64,000 bases of DNA from contig JAOHKZ010000006.1 of assembly GCA_028101545.1 (NCBI GenBank), forward strand, positions 1-64,000. Direction: 5' to 3'. Shown piece after piece: positions 1-8,398 of the stretch. Numbering within the stretch: the first letter of the stretch is position 1; every line of letters begins with the position of its first letter. Source of the DNA: Opitutales bacterium (GTDB lineage Bacteria; Verrucomicrobiota; Verrucomicrobiia; Opitutales; Seribacteraceae). The position numbers were made by a program, and so were the translations under genes. A model generated the notes under the pieces. That model saw only the letters and a program-made list of their open reading frames with translations. It had not been told where the DNA came from and made no database searches.

Positions 1-69
<69 letters not shown>

Positions 70-94
70 CATAAATTCAAACTAGTCAAATTAA

Positions 95-1294
95 ATGGCC
101 AAAGAACAGTTCCAACGCACTAAACCTCATGTTAACGTAGGTACCATCGGGCACGTAGACCATGGTAAAACAACTCTAACGACTGCTATTCTTCACGCAC
201 AAGCTCGTCAAGGACTTGCTGAAGTTAAAAGCTATGCTGATATTGCTAAAGGCGGCACAGTTCGCGACGCATCAAAGATTGTTACAATTGCAGTTTCGCA
301 TGTTGAATACGAATCAGCTAATCGTCATTACGCACATGTTGATTGCCCCGGTCACGCTGATTTTGTAAAAAATATGATTACGGGTGCCGCTCAAATGGAT
401 GGTGCCATACTCGTTGTTGACGCTACAACTGGACCGATGCCTCAAACTAGAGAGCATATTCTTCTTGCCCGTCAAGTAGATGTTCCGAACCTAGTTGTTT
501 TTCTTAATAAATGCGATTTAATGTCCGGCGATGATGAAGAACTTTTAGAGTTGGTCGACATGGAGATTCGCGATTTACTTAGTAAATACGAATTTGACGG
601 AGATAACGCACAAATCATTAGAGGTTCTGCCACGAAAGCACTTGAGAATGAAGAGAGTGATTTAGGTCTCGGCTCAATCCAAAAGCTTATGGATGCAATC
701 GACAACGAAATTGCAGAACCTGTTCGTGATGTTGATAAACCTCTTTTAATGGCCGTTGAGGATGTATTTACAATCACAGGACGTGGCACAGTAGCAACCG
801 GTAGAATTGAACGCGGAATAATTAAAGTTGGTGAAGAAGTTGAAATAGTTGGTCTTGGTGAATCCAGGACAACCACATGTACTGGTGTCGAAATGTTTCG
901 TAAAGAGTTAGGTGAAGGCCAAGCTGGTGACAATGTTGGCATTTTATTACGTGGAGTGGAAAAATCTGATATCCAGCGCGGGCATGTGATTGCGGCACCT
1001 GGAAGTATTAAACCTCACACAAAAGCCAAGGCTCAAATATATGTTCTTAATAAAGAAGAAGGCGGTAGGCACACTCCTTTTTTCAAGGGCTACAGACCTC
1101 AGTTTTTCTTCGGAACAGCTGATGTTACCGGAATAGTTGAGCTACCAGAAGGCGTTGAAATGGTAATGCCTGGCGACAACCTTGGAGTCCAGATTGAACT
1201 TCAAAAGTCAATTGCTATGGAGTCAGGACAAAGATTTGCTATCCGCGAAGGTGGCAAAACAATTGGTGCCGGTAACATAACTGAGATCGCATAA
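95..1294 (+). CDS. tuf: Elongation factor Tu
   Basis: EF-Tu is the GTPase that delivers aminoacyl-tRNA to the ribosomal A site. The 399-residue product is full length (E. coli 394). It shows the P-loop GHVDHGKTT near residues 19-27, DCPGHADF for switch II, and NKCD for guanine specificity. Domains 2 and 3 follow, with the conserved motifs [19 protein letters not shown] and PGDN. The gene sits between tRNA-Thr and tRNA-Trp at the head of the secE-nusG cluster rather than after fusA, an arrangement also seen in Chlamydia. No Shine-Dalgarno is visible before the ATG; the region is A/T-rich. A second tuf elsewhere in the genome cannot be excluded. Confidence 0.98.
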   Translation: MAKEQFQRTKPHVNVGTIGHVDHGKTTLTTAILHAQARQGLAEVKSYADIAKGGTVRDASKIVTIAVSHVEYESANRHYAHVDCPGHADFVKNMITGAAQMDGAILVVDATTGPMPQTREHILLARQVDVPNLVVFLNKCDLMSGDDEELLELVDMEIRDLLSKYEFDGDNAQIIRGSATKALENEESDLGLGSIQKLMDAIDNEIAEPVRDVDKPLLMAVEDVFTITGRGTVATGRIERGIIKVGEEVEIVGLGESRTTTCTGVEMFRKELGEGQAGDNVGILLRGVEKSDIQRGHVIAAPGSIKPHTKAKAQIYVLNKEEGGRHTPFFKGYRPQFFFGTADVTGIVELPEGVEMVMPGDNLGVQIELQKSIAMESGQRFAIREGGKTIGAGNITEIA

Positions 1295-1328
1295 ATTAAA
1301 GTATTTACTCGTACCACACCCTTTTTTG

Positions 1329-1404
1329 GGGAGAATAGCTCAATTGGTAGAGCACCGGTCTCCAAAACCGTAGGCTGTGGGTTCGAGTCCCTCTTCTCCC
1401 GCCA
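1329..1404 (+). tRNA. trnW: tRNA-Trp (CCA anticodon)
   Basis: This is a 76-nt tRNA with an encoded CCA end. The acceptor GGGAGAA pairs fully with TTCTCCC. The anticodon loop CTCCAAA gives anticodon CCA for tryptophan. Two stem positions look mismatched: C27 against U43, and U50 against U64. The remaining stems and the loop TTCGAGT are normal. It lies 22 nt upstream of secE, the classical tuf-trnW-secE order, and is likely processed from the same transcript. Confidence 0.94.
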
Positions 1405-1426
1405 CTCAAATTAAACAACAAACAGT

Positions 1427-1633
1427 TTGAATCCGTTTAAAAAAGTTAGAACTTTCTATAAGGAAACCATTGCAGAACTAGGTAAAGCAAGTTGGCCATC
1501 CTTTAGTGAACTTAGGGAATCTACTATTGTTGTTGTAATAGGAGTAATTATACTTGGATGCTTTATTTCTGTGTCTGATTTTTCATTATCTAACTGGGTA
1601 GAGTTTTTTACTCAGTTAGTTCGTACTACTTAA
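1427..1633 (+). CDS. secE: Preprotein translocase subunit SecE
   Basis: SecE is the small essential subunit of the SecYEG inner-membrane protein channel. The 68-residue product is the short single-span form. An amphipathic N-terminal segment contains the typical ELGKASWPS motif near residues 18-26, followed by one hydrophobic span near residues 33-50. The start is TTG at 1427, which gives the canonical MNPFKK beginning; no in-frame ATG occurs there. It precedes nusG by 10 nt, as in most bacteria. Confidence 0.95.
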   Translation: MNPFKKVRTFYKETIAELGKASWPSFSELRESTIVVVIGVIILGCFISVSDFSLSNWVEFFTQLVRTT

Positions 1634-1643
1634 AGAAAGATTC

Positions 1644-2222
1644 ATGAGTACCTCATTATCAACAGGCATGAGATGGTATGCTGTACAATGCTTATCAAAC
1701 CATGAAGACAAAGTTCGTCGCTATTTAGCTAAATACAAAGAAGACGATGAAGTATTTGCAAAAGACTTAAATGAAGTCTTAGTTCCAATCGAAACAGTTT
1801 CTGAAGTTAAAAATGGCAAAAAGAAGCAACGGGATCGTAAATTCTATCCCGGATATGTTTTCGTTGAAATGAAACTGTATGATGATAACGGTAGTCTTAA
1901 AAAAGAACCGTGGTATAAAGTTAAGGATACAGATGGAGTTATTAATTTTATTGGCAGAGAATCGCCTACACCCCTTCGTGATGATGAGATAGCCCGCATA
2001 TTAAATCAGGTTGACGAAGCAAAGGGTAAAGAAGTACCTAAAGTACAATTTAGTACAGGAGAAGTCGTTAAAATATTAGACGGCCCATTCCTTAATTTAA
2101 CTGGCGAAATTGAAGAGATTGATCCCGCAAAGGGAAGTTTAAAAGTGTCAGTTTCGATTTTTGGCCGATTTACACCCGTAGAACTAGAATTTTGGCAAGT
2201 TGAAAAAGCCGATCAAGAATAA
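1644..2222 (+). CDS. nusG: Transcription termination/antitermination factor NusG
   Basis: NusG binds RNA polymerase and links it to Rho or to the leading ribosome. The 192-residue protein has an N-terminal NGN domain starting at [13 protein letters not shown] and containing the YPGYVFVEM core. A C-terminal KOW domain follows, with [18 protein letters not shown] near residues 134-151. A short insert rich in Asp and Lys sits in the NGN domain. It lies between secE and rplK with gaps under 12 nt. Confidence 0.97.
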   Translation: MSTSLSTGMRWYAVQCLSNHEDKVRRYLAKYKEDDEVFAKDLNEVLVPIETVSEVKNGKKKQRDRKFYPGYVFVEMKLYDDNGSLKKEPWYKVKDTDGVINFIGRESPTPLRDDEIARILNQVDEAKGKEVPKVQFSTGEVVKILDGPFLNLTGEIEEIDPAKGSLKVSVSIFGRFTPVELEFWQVEKADQE

Positions 2223-2230
2223 AACTTATA

Positions 2231-2656
2231 ATGTCTAAGAAAGCTGTTGGTCTTATTAAACTTCAATTACCCGCTGGTGCTGCTAATCCAGCACCACCTG
2301 TTGGACCTGCACTTGGTGCTCAAGGTGTAAACATTATGGGGTTCTGTAAGGAATTTAACGCTAAGACTAAGGACCAAGCCGGACTAATACTACCGGTAGT
2401 CATAACTGTTTACGCAGATAGATCCTTTAGTTTTATACTCAAATCACCCCCCGCTTCTGTTTTATTGAAAAAGGCTGCGGGATTGGCAAAAGGGTCTGGA
2501 GTGCCAAATCGTGACAAAGTTGGAACAGTCAACCGCGATCAAATTTTAGAAATTGTCAAAACAAAACAAAATGACCTTAACGCTTCAGATGAAGATGCTG
2601 CTTGTAGGATTATAGAGGGTACAGCAAGAAGCATGGGAATTGAAGTTTCTAAATAA
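2231..2656 (+). CDS. rplK: 50S ribosomal protein L11
   Basis: L11 forms the stalk base with 23S rRNA helices 43-44, where translational GTPases bind. The 141-residue product has the usual length. It starts [16 protein letters not shown], has the [10 protein letters not shown] motif near residues 21-30, and ends with the RNA-binding segment [10 protein letters not shown]. It is 8 nt after nusG and 8 nt before rplA. No Shine-Dalgarno is visible. Confidence 0.98.
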   Translation: MSKKAVGLIKLQLPAGAANPAPPVGPALGAQGVNIMGFCKEFNAKTKDQAGLILPVVITVYADRSFSFILKSPPASVLLKKAAGLAKGSGVPNRDKVGTVNRDQILEIVKTKQNDLNASDEDAACRIIEGTARSMGIEVSK

Positions 2657-2664
2657 TTTTACAC

Positions 2665-3357
2665 ATGAATACTCGAAGTAAAAAGTACCGTAAGTCAATG
2701 GAGGGATTTTCTTCCGATAAATCGTTGACTTTGACTGACGCATTCCAACAGTTGTCTAGTTTTGAGAAGGTTAATTTTGATGAAACAATTGAATTATCTT
2801 GCTCGTTAGGTGTCGATCCAAAGCAAAGTTCTCAAGGCGTTAGAGGAACTATAAATTTACCCCACGGCAGTGGCAAGGATGTTAAGGTAATTGTTTTTAC
2901 AGACAATGCTGAGGAAGCTAAGAAAGCTGGTGCTGATCATGCCGGACTAGACGATCTTATTTCAAAAGTTAAAGATGGTTGGACTGATTTTGATGTTGCA
3001 CTTTCAACTACAGATGCGATGAAAAGCGTTCGTAGTATAGCTAGAGTACTTGGCCCACGAGGATTAATGCCTACGCCAAAAGCTGGAACTGTGACTGACA
3101 ACATTGCTGATGCAATAACAGCCGTGAAGGCCGGAAGAGTAGAATTCAAAATGGATAAAACTGGTGCATTAGCTGTAATTGTTGGGAAAAGATCTTTTAC
3201 CAGTGATCAACTATCAGACAACGCAAGCGCTGCCATTGATGCAGTTGTTTCTGCACGACCGGTTGGCTTCAAAGGTAAGTTTATCAAAAGCGTTTATGTT
3301 AGTAGTACCATGAGCCCAAGTGTACGAATAAATACAAATACCCTCAATATTACTTAA
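2665..3357 (+). CDS. rplA: 50S ribosomal protein L1
   Basis: L1 forms the mobile stalk that helps tRNA leave the E site, and in other bacteria it represses its own L11-L1 operon. The 230-residue product carries the hallmark LGPRGLMPTPKAGTVT around residues 129-144. The start MNTRSKKYRKS fits the family. It directly follows rplK. I saw no obvious L1-binding mimic upstream, but did not fold the leader. Confidence 0.97.
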   Translation: MNTRSKKYRKSMEGFSSDKSLTLTDAFQQLSSFEKVNFDETIELSCSLGVDPKQSSQGVRGTINLPHGSGKDVKVIVFTDNAEEAKKAGADHAGLDDLISKVKDGWTDFDVALSTTDAMKSVRSIARVLGPRGLMPTPKAGTVTDNIADAITAVKAGRVEFKMDKTGALAVIVGKRSFTSDQLSDNASAAIDAVVSARPVGFKGKFIKSVYVSSTMSPSVRINTNTLNIT

Positions 3358-3367
3358 TCTTAAATTT

Positions 3368-3874
3368 ATGAGACCTGAAAAAACTTACTTAGTAAAAGAA
3401 GCTGCAGATTATCTTTCGAAATCAGACTATTTTTTCCTCACTGATTATAAGGGGATTAATTCAGAAGATACTTCTACTTTAAGAAACAAATTGTCCGATC
3501 GAGGTGCTGAGTTCCATGTTGTCAAAAATAGTTCTTTAAGTATTGCTGCGAAAGAAAAAAATCTCCCCGACCTCTCTGAGCATCTTTCTGGACATACAGC
3601 TATCGTTGTTGGGGGTGAAGATCCTTCAGGTGTTGCAAAAACACTTGTAGAATACAACAAGGAATCCAAAAAAGTAACTTTAAAAGCAGGAGCATTAGGA
3701 GACCGGCTTCTAACCTCTGGGCAAGTAAAGCAATTGGCGAATTTACCAAACCTAGAGACGCTTCAATCGCAATTCTTATCTCTATTGAACACTCCGGCAT
3801 CACAATTAGTTACCGTATTTAGTGCCCCAGCACGTTCAATGGTTACAGTTCTTCAAGCAAAAGCAGACAAATAA
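3368..3874 (+). CDS. rplJ: 50S ribosomal protein L10
   Basis: L10 anchors the L7/L12 dimers to the stalk base. The 168-residue product starts MRPEKTYLVKEA and includes the FLTDYKGI and EFHVVKNS segments typical of L10. The C-terminal helix binds L12 dimers. Only 10 nt separate it from rplA, so there is no room for a long E. coli-type L10 leader. It is followed by a 129-nt spacer before rplL. Confidence 0.96.
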   Translation: MRPEKTYLVKEAADYLSKSDYFFLTDYKGINSEDTSTLRNKLSDRGAEFHVVKNSSLSIAAKEKNLPDLSEHLSGHTAIVVGGEDPSGVAKTLVEYNKESKKVTLKAGALGDRLLTSGQVKQLANLPNLETLQSQFLSLLNTPASQLVTVFSAPARSMVTVLQAKADK

Positions 3875-3890
3875 ATCCTTATTCATTTTC

Positions 3891-3905
3891 CGGATACTCT
3901 ATCCG
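3891..3905 (+). promoter_or_regulatory. Small hairpin in the rplJ-rplL spacer
   Basis: A perfect 6-bp inverted repeat CGGATA/TATCCG with loop CTC lies 17 nt after the rplJ stop. There is no following T run, so it is not a standard terminator. It may be a processing or stability element that sets the L12:L10 ratio; this is inference. Confidence 0.35.
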
Positions 3906-3988
3906 AAATAACCAAACTATTAACCACCAACCTAGAAGAAATTAGGGGCATCCCTTAAACACCAATAGGTACTAATCATATTCAGGAC

Positions 3989-3995
3989 AGGAGGT
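3989..3995 (+). promoter_or_regulatory. Perfect Shine-Dalgarno of rplL
   Basis: AGGAGGT ends 8 nt before the rplL ATG at 4004. Most neighbouring genes, including rplK, rplA, rplJ, rpoB, rpsL, fusA, rpsJ and secY, have no recognisable Shine-Dalgarno, so this site stands out. L12 is needed in several copies per ribosome, so a selective strong ribosome-binding site is a plausible way to raise its translation. Confidence 0.85.
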
Positions 3996-4003
3996 ATATT
4001 AAA

Positions 4004-4393
4004 ATGTCAGATATAACCAAAGACCAAGTTGTTGATTGGCTAAGTAGCCAATCAGTTATTGAGATCTCGGATCTCGTTAAAGAGCTCGAAGATAAATGGG
4101 GCGTTAGTGCAGCAGCACCAGCTGCCGTTGCCGTTGCAGCACCAGCTGCTGGCGGAGATGCTGGAGGAGCAGAAGAAGCCAAGACAGAATTCGATGTTGT
4201 TTTAGTTGAGTTCGGTGGCAATAAAATTGCAGTAATTAAAGAAGTCCGTAGTATTACTGGACTTGGACTTAAAGAAGCCAAAGAGCTCGTTGAGGGTGCT
4301 CCAAAACCCGTTAAAGAGGGAGCATCTAAAGATGAAGCAGATGAGATTGCCAAAAAACTTGAAGCTGCTGGTGCAAAAGTAGAAATTAAATAA
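4004..4393 (+). CDS. rplL: 50S ribosomal protein L7/L12
   Basis: L7/L12 is the multicopy stalk protein that recruits and stimulates EF-Tu, EF-G and other GTPases. The 129-residue product has an N-terminal dimerisation domain, then an Ala/Gly/Val-rich hinge around residues 34-57. The C-terminal domain shows [20 protein letters not shown] and [20 protein letters not shown]. It has a 129-nt leader, a strong AGGAGGT ribosome-binding site, and a terminator-like hairpin downstream before rpoB. Confidence 0.98.
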   Translation: MSDITKDQVVDWLSSQSVIEISDLVKELEDKWGVSAAAPAAVAVAAPAAGGDAGGAEEAKTEFDVVLVEFGGNKIAVIKEVRSITGLGLKEAKELVEGAPKPVKEGASKDEADEIAKKLEAAGAKVEIK

Positions 4394-4424
4394 TGCACTT
4401 TTTCTTTTTTCTTTAGCTTTAAGC

Positions 4425-4462
4425 AAAGCCGTATGTTTGCGTAGCAATCTGCGGCTTTTTTT
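4425..4462 (+). terminator. Terminator/attenuator between rplL and rpoB
   Basis: AAAGCCG (4425-4431) pairs with CGGCTTT (4452-4458). An inner TTGC/GCAA pairing closes the apical loop, and a run of seven T residues follows. It lies 31 nt after the rplL stop and 36 nt before rpoB. In E. coli an attenuator at the same place lowers rpoBC expression relative to the ribosomal genes. The same role is inferred here. Confidence 0.6.
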
Positions 4463-4497
4463 GTTCTCTTACCTACCCAAAGATACCTTTACATATT

Positions 4498-7400
4498 ATG
4501 GATACAGCACTTCGAAAAAATTTTGGTAAACTAACCGAAGCCATTGAACCACCAAATTTACTTCAAAATCAGGTTGATTCTTTTCATGATTTTCTTCAGA
4601 GAGAAGTACCGTCTAGTCATAGGAAGCAAGCAGGTTTAGAGGCAGTTTTTAGAGAGGTGTTTCCGATCATAAGTTATGATGAGAAATCCCGCTTGGAATA
4701 TGTTAGTTATACAATAGGAGAATCTAAGCTAACGGAAATGGACTGTATTGATCAAAATTGTACCTATGCGGCTCCATTACAAGTAAAACTTCGTTTAAGA
4801 TTTGAAGTTGAAGGTCAAAGTAAGCCCTTTTACAGCGAAGAAGAGATTTTTATGGGCGAGTTGCCTATTGTTACTGAGAGAGGCTCTTTTATTATCAATG
4901 GTGCAGAAAGAGTTGTAGTGAGCCAGCTTCACAGATCCCCTGGTGTAAGCTTTGAGGAATCGGTGCATACAAGTGGTAAAACTTTACACGGCTTTCGTAT
5001 AATTCCGGATCGTGGGACTTGGATAGAGGCTCAATTCGATCAACATGATTTACTTTATGTTTACTTGGATCGCAGGCGTAGGAGGAGAAAGTTTTTAATC
5101 ACTACATTCTTACGAGCTTTACTAGATTCTGAATCAGATAAAGACAAGGATTCTGATCAAAAGATTATTGAACTTTTTTACGAGATTGAAACTTTATCCT
5201 TGGAAGAACTCCTTAAGAGAGAGAATGTTTCTAATTATGTTCTGGTTGAACCAATGTTTGATCGTACAAAGGGAGCTGTTTTAGCTAAAGCATTTGAACC
5301 TCTTACCAAAACTTATTTAAGGGCGTTCCAAAAAGCTGGTGAAACCCAGCTCCGTGCAATTGATACTTCTGTAGATGAAGGTGCGATTATTCGCTGCCTT
5401 AAAAAGGATACTACCAAAAATAAGGATGAAGCTTTAAAAGAAATTTACAAAAAATTGAGACCTGGGGAGCCGCCAGATCGTGCAAATGCAGAAGCTTTAA
5501 TTAAAAGACTATTTCTCGATTCAAAAAGATATGATCTAGCACGAGTGGGTAGACATATGTTAAATCTAAAATTGAACCTTGATTCTCCCCTTGAGCTACG
5601 TGTAACTACGGTTGAAGACTTGGTTGCTGCAACTCGAAAGTTAACTGATTTCAAACGTGGTAAATCAAACGAAGAAAAAGCCCGCGAGGATGCCGGAAAG
5701 TTCTTCGATATGGGAATTGATGATATTGATCATTTAGGAAACCGAAGAGTTAGAACCGTTGGTGAACTTCTCGCAAATGTTTGTCGTAGTGGTCTGTCTC
5801 GAACAGAGCGTGTTGTTCGCGAAAGGATGACACTCTACGATCAAGGTGTAGAGTCACTTTCTCCAGGCAAATTAATAAACCCGAAGGCTTTAACTACCGT
5901 AGTTCGTGACTTTTTTGCTCGTAGTCAGCTTAGTCAATTCAAGGATCAGATTAATCCACTTGCAGAGATGACACACAAAAGACGATTGTCTGCTCTTGGG
6001 CCAGGTGGGTTGAATCGTGAACGGGCAGGATTTGAAGTTCGCGATGTTCATCCTACTCATTATGGTAGAATCTGCCCAATTGAAACTCCAGAGGGGCCCA
6101 ACATTGGTTTAATCAACACACTATCTACTTATGCAAAAATAGATGAATTTGGTTTTCTGCAATCCCCCTATCACCCTGTTAAAGATGGTGTTGTGGATAA
6201 GAATCCCAAGAATGTTAAGTATCTGAACGCGTTTGAAGAAGAGAGGTTCTTAATCGCACAAGCAAACACTGAAATTGATCCAAAATCTAGTAAATTATTA
6301 GGTCGTGTAACTTGCCGGTACAGGGACCAGGTTAGTGAGTATGATGTAATGGAGGTAGAATTTATGGATGTGTCACCAAAACAGGTTGTTTCGGTGGCGG
6401 CAGGATTAATTCCCTTTCTTGAACATGATGATGCGAATCGTGCCTTAATGGGCGCAAATATGCAACGACAAGCTGTTCCACTTCTTCAGTCTGATTCACC
6501 ACTTGTTGGAACGGGTATCGAAAAGAAAGTTGCTGAAGATTCCAAAACAGTAACTGTTTCCGATTCGGAAGGAATTGTTGCTCTCGCTGACGGTAAAAGA
6601 ATAGTTGTAACTGACGATGGTTCTTTGCCTCCCCGTTTTCTTAAGGAACCAAGGAGCGATCATAAACGCGGAATTTATTGTTATGATCTTAGAAAATTTT
6701 TGCGCTCAAATGCGGGAACATGTTTTAACCAAAAACCAATTGTTCGAAAGGGAGACAAAGTAAAAGTCGGTCAGGCCCTCGCGGACGGTGCTTGCACTGA
6801 TAAAGGTGAGTTAGCCATAGGTCGCAACATATTGGTAGCTTTTATGCCTTGGAAGGGGTATAATTTCGAAGATGCTATCTTGATTTCTGAAAAAATGATT
6901 AAGGATGATATCTATACATCTATTCATATTGAGGAATTTGAAGTTACTGCTCGTGATACTAAACTTGGACCTGAAGAAATAACTCGCGATATTCCTAATG
7001 CTGGAGAAGAGGCATTGCGCAACTTGGACCATTTAGGAGTCGTTAGGATTGGTGCTGAGGTAAAACCAGGGGACATATTAGTTGGTAAAATTACTCCTAA
7101 GAGTGAGACTGATTTAGCACCTGAAGAAAAATTACTTCGTGCAATATTTGGAGAAAAAGCTGCAGATGTAAAAGATAGTTCTTTAAAAGTTCCATCAGGT
7201 ACGCAAGGAATTGTAATGGATATCAAAGTTTCAAGCAGAACAGACGCAGAACAGGAAAAACTGTCCCCTTCTGATCTTCGTCGGCAAATGAAACAAATCA
7301 AGGAAGATTACCGAAATCAGTCTGATGATCTTCGTTCTCAGTTGACCGAGTCATTATCAAACATTCTTTTGGGCGAAAAAATTCCATTAAATGTTACAAA

Positions 7401-8364
7401 TTCGGAAACAGGAGATATCATAATCCCTTCTAATCGTAAAATTACTAAAACTCTTTTGCGAAGACTTTCATCTGTTCATAGGTATATTGACATACCACCC
7501 TCCCCCGTTCGAATTAAGGTTTTCGAAATTATTGAAAGTTATGAATCGAAATTTAATGATTTGGAAGACGATCGTGACCGTAAGGTAGAATCAATTGAAC
7601 AGGGAGATTCTATTGATCAAGGTGCAATCAAAAATGTACGTGTTTTTGTTGCAAAAAAACAAAAAATGAGAGTTGGGGACAAGATGGCTGGTCGTCATGG
7701 AAATAAAGGAGTCGTAGCAAAAATTGTTGCTGAAGAAGACATGCCTTTTCTACCTGACGGCACTCCGATTGAGATTTGCTTGAATCCGCTTGGGGTACCA
7801 AGTCGAATGAATGTCGGACAAGTTTTAGAAACCCACCTCGGTTGGGCTTGTAATAAATTGGGTTTTAAAGTTGCTACACCTATATTCGACGGCATTTCAG
7901 AGTCCAGAATTAGGGACTACCTCAAAGAGGCAAATTTACCAGAAACCGGAAAAACTACACTTTACGATGGTTGTAGTGGAGAACCGTTTTATCAGAAAAT
8001 TGTCGTCGGTTACATGTATATGCTTAAATTAAACCATTTAGTTTCAAGTAAAATACATGCTCGTGCAGTGGGGCCATATAGTCTCATAACTCAGCAACCA
8101 TTAGGCGGAAAGGCCCAATACGGAGGTCAACGTTTTGGAGAGATGGAAGTTTGGGCCCTTGAAGCGTATGGTGCTGCATACACCTTACAGGAAATTCTTA
8201 CTGTAAAATCAGATGATGTGTCCGGCCGAACCAAGATATACGAATCACTTGTTAAGGGAGATAATTCCCTACAGGCGGGAACTCCCCAATCCTTTAATGT
8301 TTTGATGAAAGAGATGCAAAGTCTTTGTCTTGATATTAGAGTTCTTGGTGAAGATGCCCTTTAA
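4498..8364 (+). CDS. rpoB: RNA polymerase beta subunit
   Basis: RpoB is one of the two large catalytic subunits of RNA polymerase. The 1288-residue product is close to the family length. Visible landmarks are the rifampicin region near residues 479-503, the following RERAGFEVRDVHPTHYGR segment, EGPNIGLIN, and GDKMAGRHGNKGV near residue 1060. The rifampicin-contact Asp, His and Ser (E. coli 516, 526, 531) are present, but the residue aligning with E. coli Met515 is Lys. A charged insert lies around residues 215-230. It is followed by rpoC after 34 nt. Confidence 0.98.
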   Translation: MDTALRKNFGKLTEAIEPPNLLQNQVDSFHDFLQREVPSSHRKQAGLEAVFREVFPIISYDEKSRLEYVSYTIGESKLTEMDCIDQNCTYAAPLQVKLRLRFEVEGQSKPFYSEEEIFMGELPIVTERGSFIINGAERVVVSQLHRSPGVSFEESVHTSGKTLHGFRIIPDRGTWIEAQFDQHDLLYVYLDRRRRRRKFLITTFLRALLDSESDKDKDSDQKIIELFYEIETLSLEELLKRENVSNYVLVEPMFDRTKGAVLAKAFEPLTKTYLRAFQKAGETQLRAIDTSVDEGAIIRCLKKDTTKNKDEALKEIYKKLRPGEPPDRANAEALIKRLFLDSKRYDLARVGRHMLNLKLNLDSPLELRVTTVEDLVAATRKLTDFKRGKSNEEKAREDAGKFFDMGIDDIDHLGNRRVRTVGELLANVCRSGLSRTERVVRERMTLYDQGVESLSPGKLINPKALTTVVRDFFARSQLSQFKDQINPLAEMTHKRRLSALGPGGLNRERAGFEVRDVHPTHYGRICPIETPEGPNIGLINTLSTYAKIDEFGFLQSPYHPVKDGVVDKNPKNVKYLNAFEEERFLIAQANTEIDPKSSKLLGRVTCRYRDQVSEYDVMEVEFMDVSPKQVVSVAAGLIPFLEHDDANRALMGANMQRQAVPLLQSDSPLVGTGIEKKVAEDSKTVTVSDSEGIVALADGKRIVVTDDGSLPPRFLKEPRSDHKRGIYCYDLRKFLRSNAGTCFNQKPIVRKGDKVKVGQALADGACTDKGELAIGRNILVAFMPWKGYNFEDAILISEKMIKDDIYTSIHIEEFEVTARDTKLGPEEITRDIPNAGEEALRNLDHLGVVRIGAEVKPGDILVGKITPKSETDLAPEEKLLRAIFGEKAADVKDSSLKVPSGTQGIVMDIKVSSRTDAEQEKLSPSDLRRQMKQIKEDYRNQSDDLRSQLTESLSNILLGEKIPLNVTNSETGDIIIPSNRKITKTLLRRLSSVHRYIDIPPSPVRIKVFEIIESYESKFNDLEDDRDRKVESIEQGDSIDQGAIKNVRVFVAKKQKMRVGDKMAGRHGNKGVVAKIVAEEDMPFLPDGTPIEICLNPLGVPSRMNVGQVLETHLGWACNKLGFKVATPIFDGISESRIRDYLKEANLPETGKTTLYDGCSGEPFYQKIVVGYMYMLKLNHLVSSKIHARAVGPYSLITQQPLGGKAQYGGQRFGEMEVWALEAYGAAYTLQEILTVKSDDVSGRTKIYESLVKGDNSLQAGTPQSFNVLMKEMQSLCLDIRVLGEDAL

Positions 8365-8398
8365 TTTTATTTAAATAACCCCCTCTATAAGGTAAATC

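Noticed and set aside
472-942. 156-codon minus-strand frame inside tuf
   Set aside because: It is antisense to a highly conserved gene and its Ser/Thr-rich translation resembles no protein; it is a shadow of tuf.
3982-4398. 138-codon minus-strand frame across rplL
   Set aside because: It is the antisense of the Ala-rich rplL hinge; low-complexity Ala/Ser translation and no start context.
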